64,000 nucleotides of DNA, from contig JAVLUZ010000143.1 of NCBI GenBank assembly GCA_036768485.1, forward strand, positions 4,888,346 through 4,952,345, written 5' to 3'. The notes beneath the pieces were generated by a model. It worked only from the letters and a program-made list of their open reading frames with translations. It was not told the origin of the DNA and did no database searches. The DNA is from Mermis nigrescens. Lineage: Eukaryota > Nematoda > Enoplea > Mermithida > Mermithidae. Below are positions 63,866-64,000 of this stretch, one piece after another. Position 1 is the stretch's first letter. The number at the start of each line of letters is the position of its first letter. The translations under genes were made by a program, and so were the position numbers.

Positions 63866-64000
63866 CTGAACAGTGAGATCTGAGAAACTCTAAAAAGACT
63901 TGAAAATTAATAATTATTAGATTCTAAAATTCTTTAAAATAAGTATTAGATTCTAAAATTCTTTAAAATAAGTCAGCTGAAAGCGTTTTCGTTTTAACAG

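Overview
This window is eukaryotic nuclear DNA from an invertebrate animal. It is AT-rich, has no prokaryotic-style genes, has canonical GT/AG introns, and is packed with nested transposable elements. I cannot place the phylum from the sequence alone.

The dominant host gene is a heterotrimeric kinesin-II motor subunit of the KIF3B type. It lies on the minus strand from 48393 (ATG) to 15981 (stop). I could place 17 coding exons (2265 nt, about 754 codons) carrying the P-loop, switch I, switch II, neck, coiled coil and a KIF3B-like C-terminal end. All junctions keep phase except two. Joining exons 11 and 12 leaves one extra base with canonical sites, and exon 15 seems to lack one base. A second minus-strand gene lies downstream (4701-7372, perhaps to 8913) and encodes part of a Tudor-domain protein, probably of the TDRD/piRNA-pathway type. 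It runs off or fades toward the left edge. Two isolated exon-like ORFs (49283-49407 and 63738-63865, minus) may belong to unidentified genes.

Everything else is mostly mobile DNA, much of it inside the kinesin introns. There are at least six hAT-type families with different termini, several with readable 8-bp target-site duplications. Examples are 29052-29477, 33746-35280, 37831-38996 inside 37688-39302, 41360-42114, 20929-24349 and 50968-52195. Two very long foldback palindromes (17365-18161 and 35964-37005) lie in kinesin introns. A 2.37-kb hAT unit is duplicated head to tail (50285-54813, closing at 61463), and its second copy holds three LINE copies, one LINE nested inside another. A tRNA-derived SINE with a 12-bp target duplication lies at 61663-61940.

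The most striking unexplained pattern is a short palindrome, GGCGCGAAGCGCC (core GCGAAGC), present roughly 40 times in otherwise unrelated repeat families. It is usually followed by GAAAATTTT-like sequence.

Layout: 1-4.6 kb repeats; 4.7-8.9 kb Tudor gene; 9.4-14.8 kb hAT elements, minisatellite and LINE tails; 16-48.4 kb KIF3B gene with repeat-filled introns; 49-61.5 kb hAT duplication and LINE nest; 61.6-63.2 kb SINE, small TIR element and hAT-like element; 63.7 kb a possible exon.
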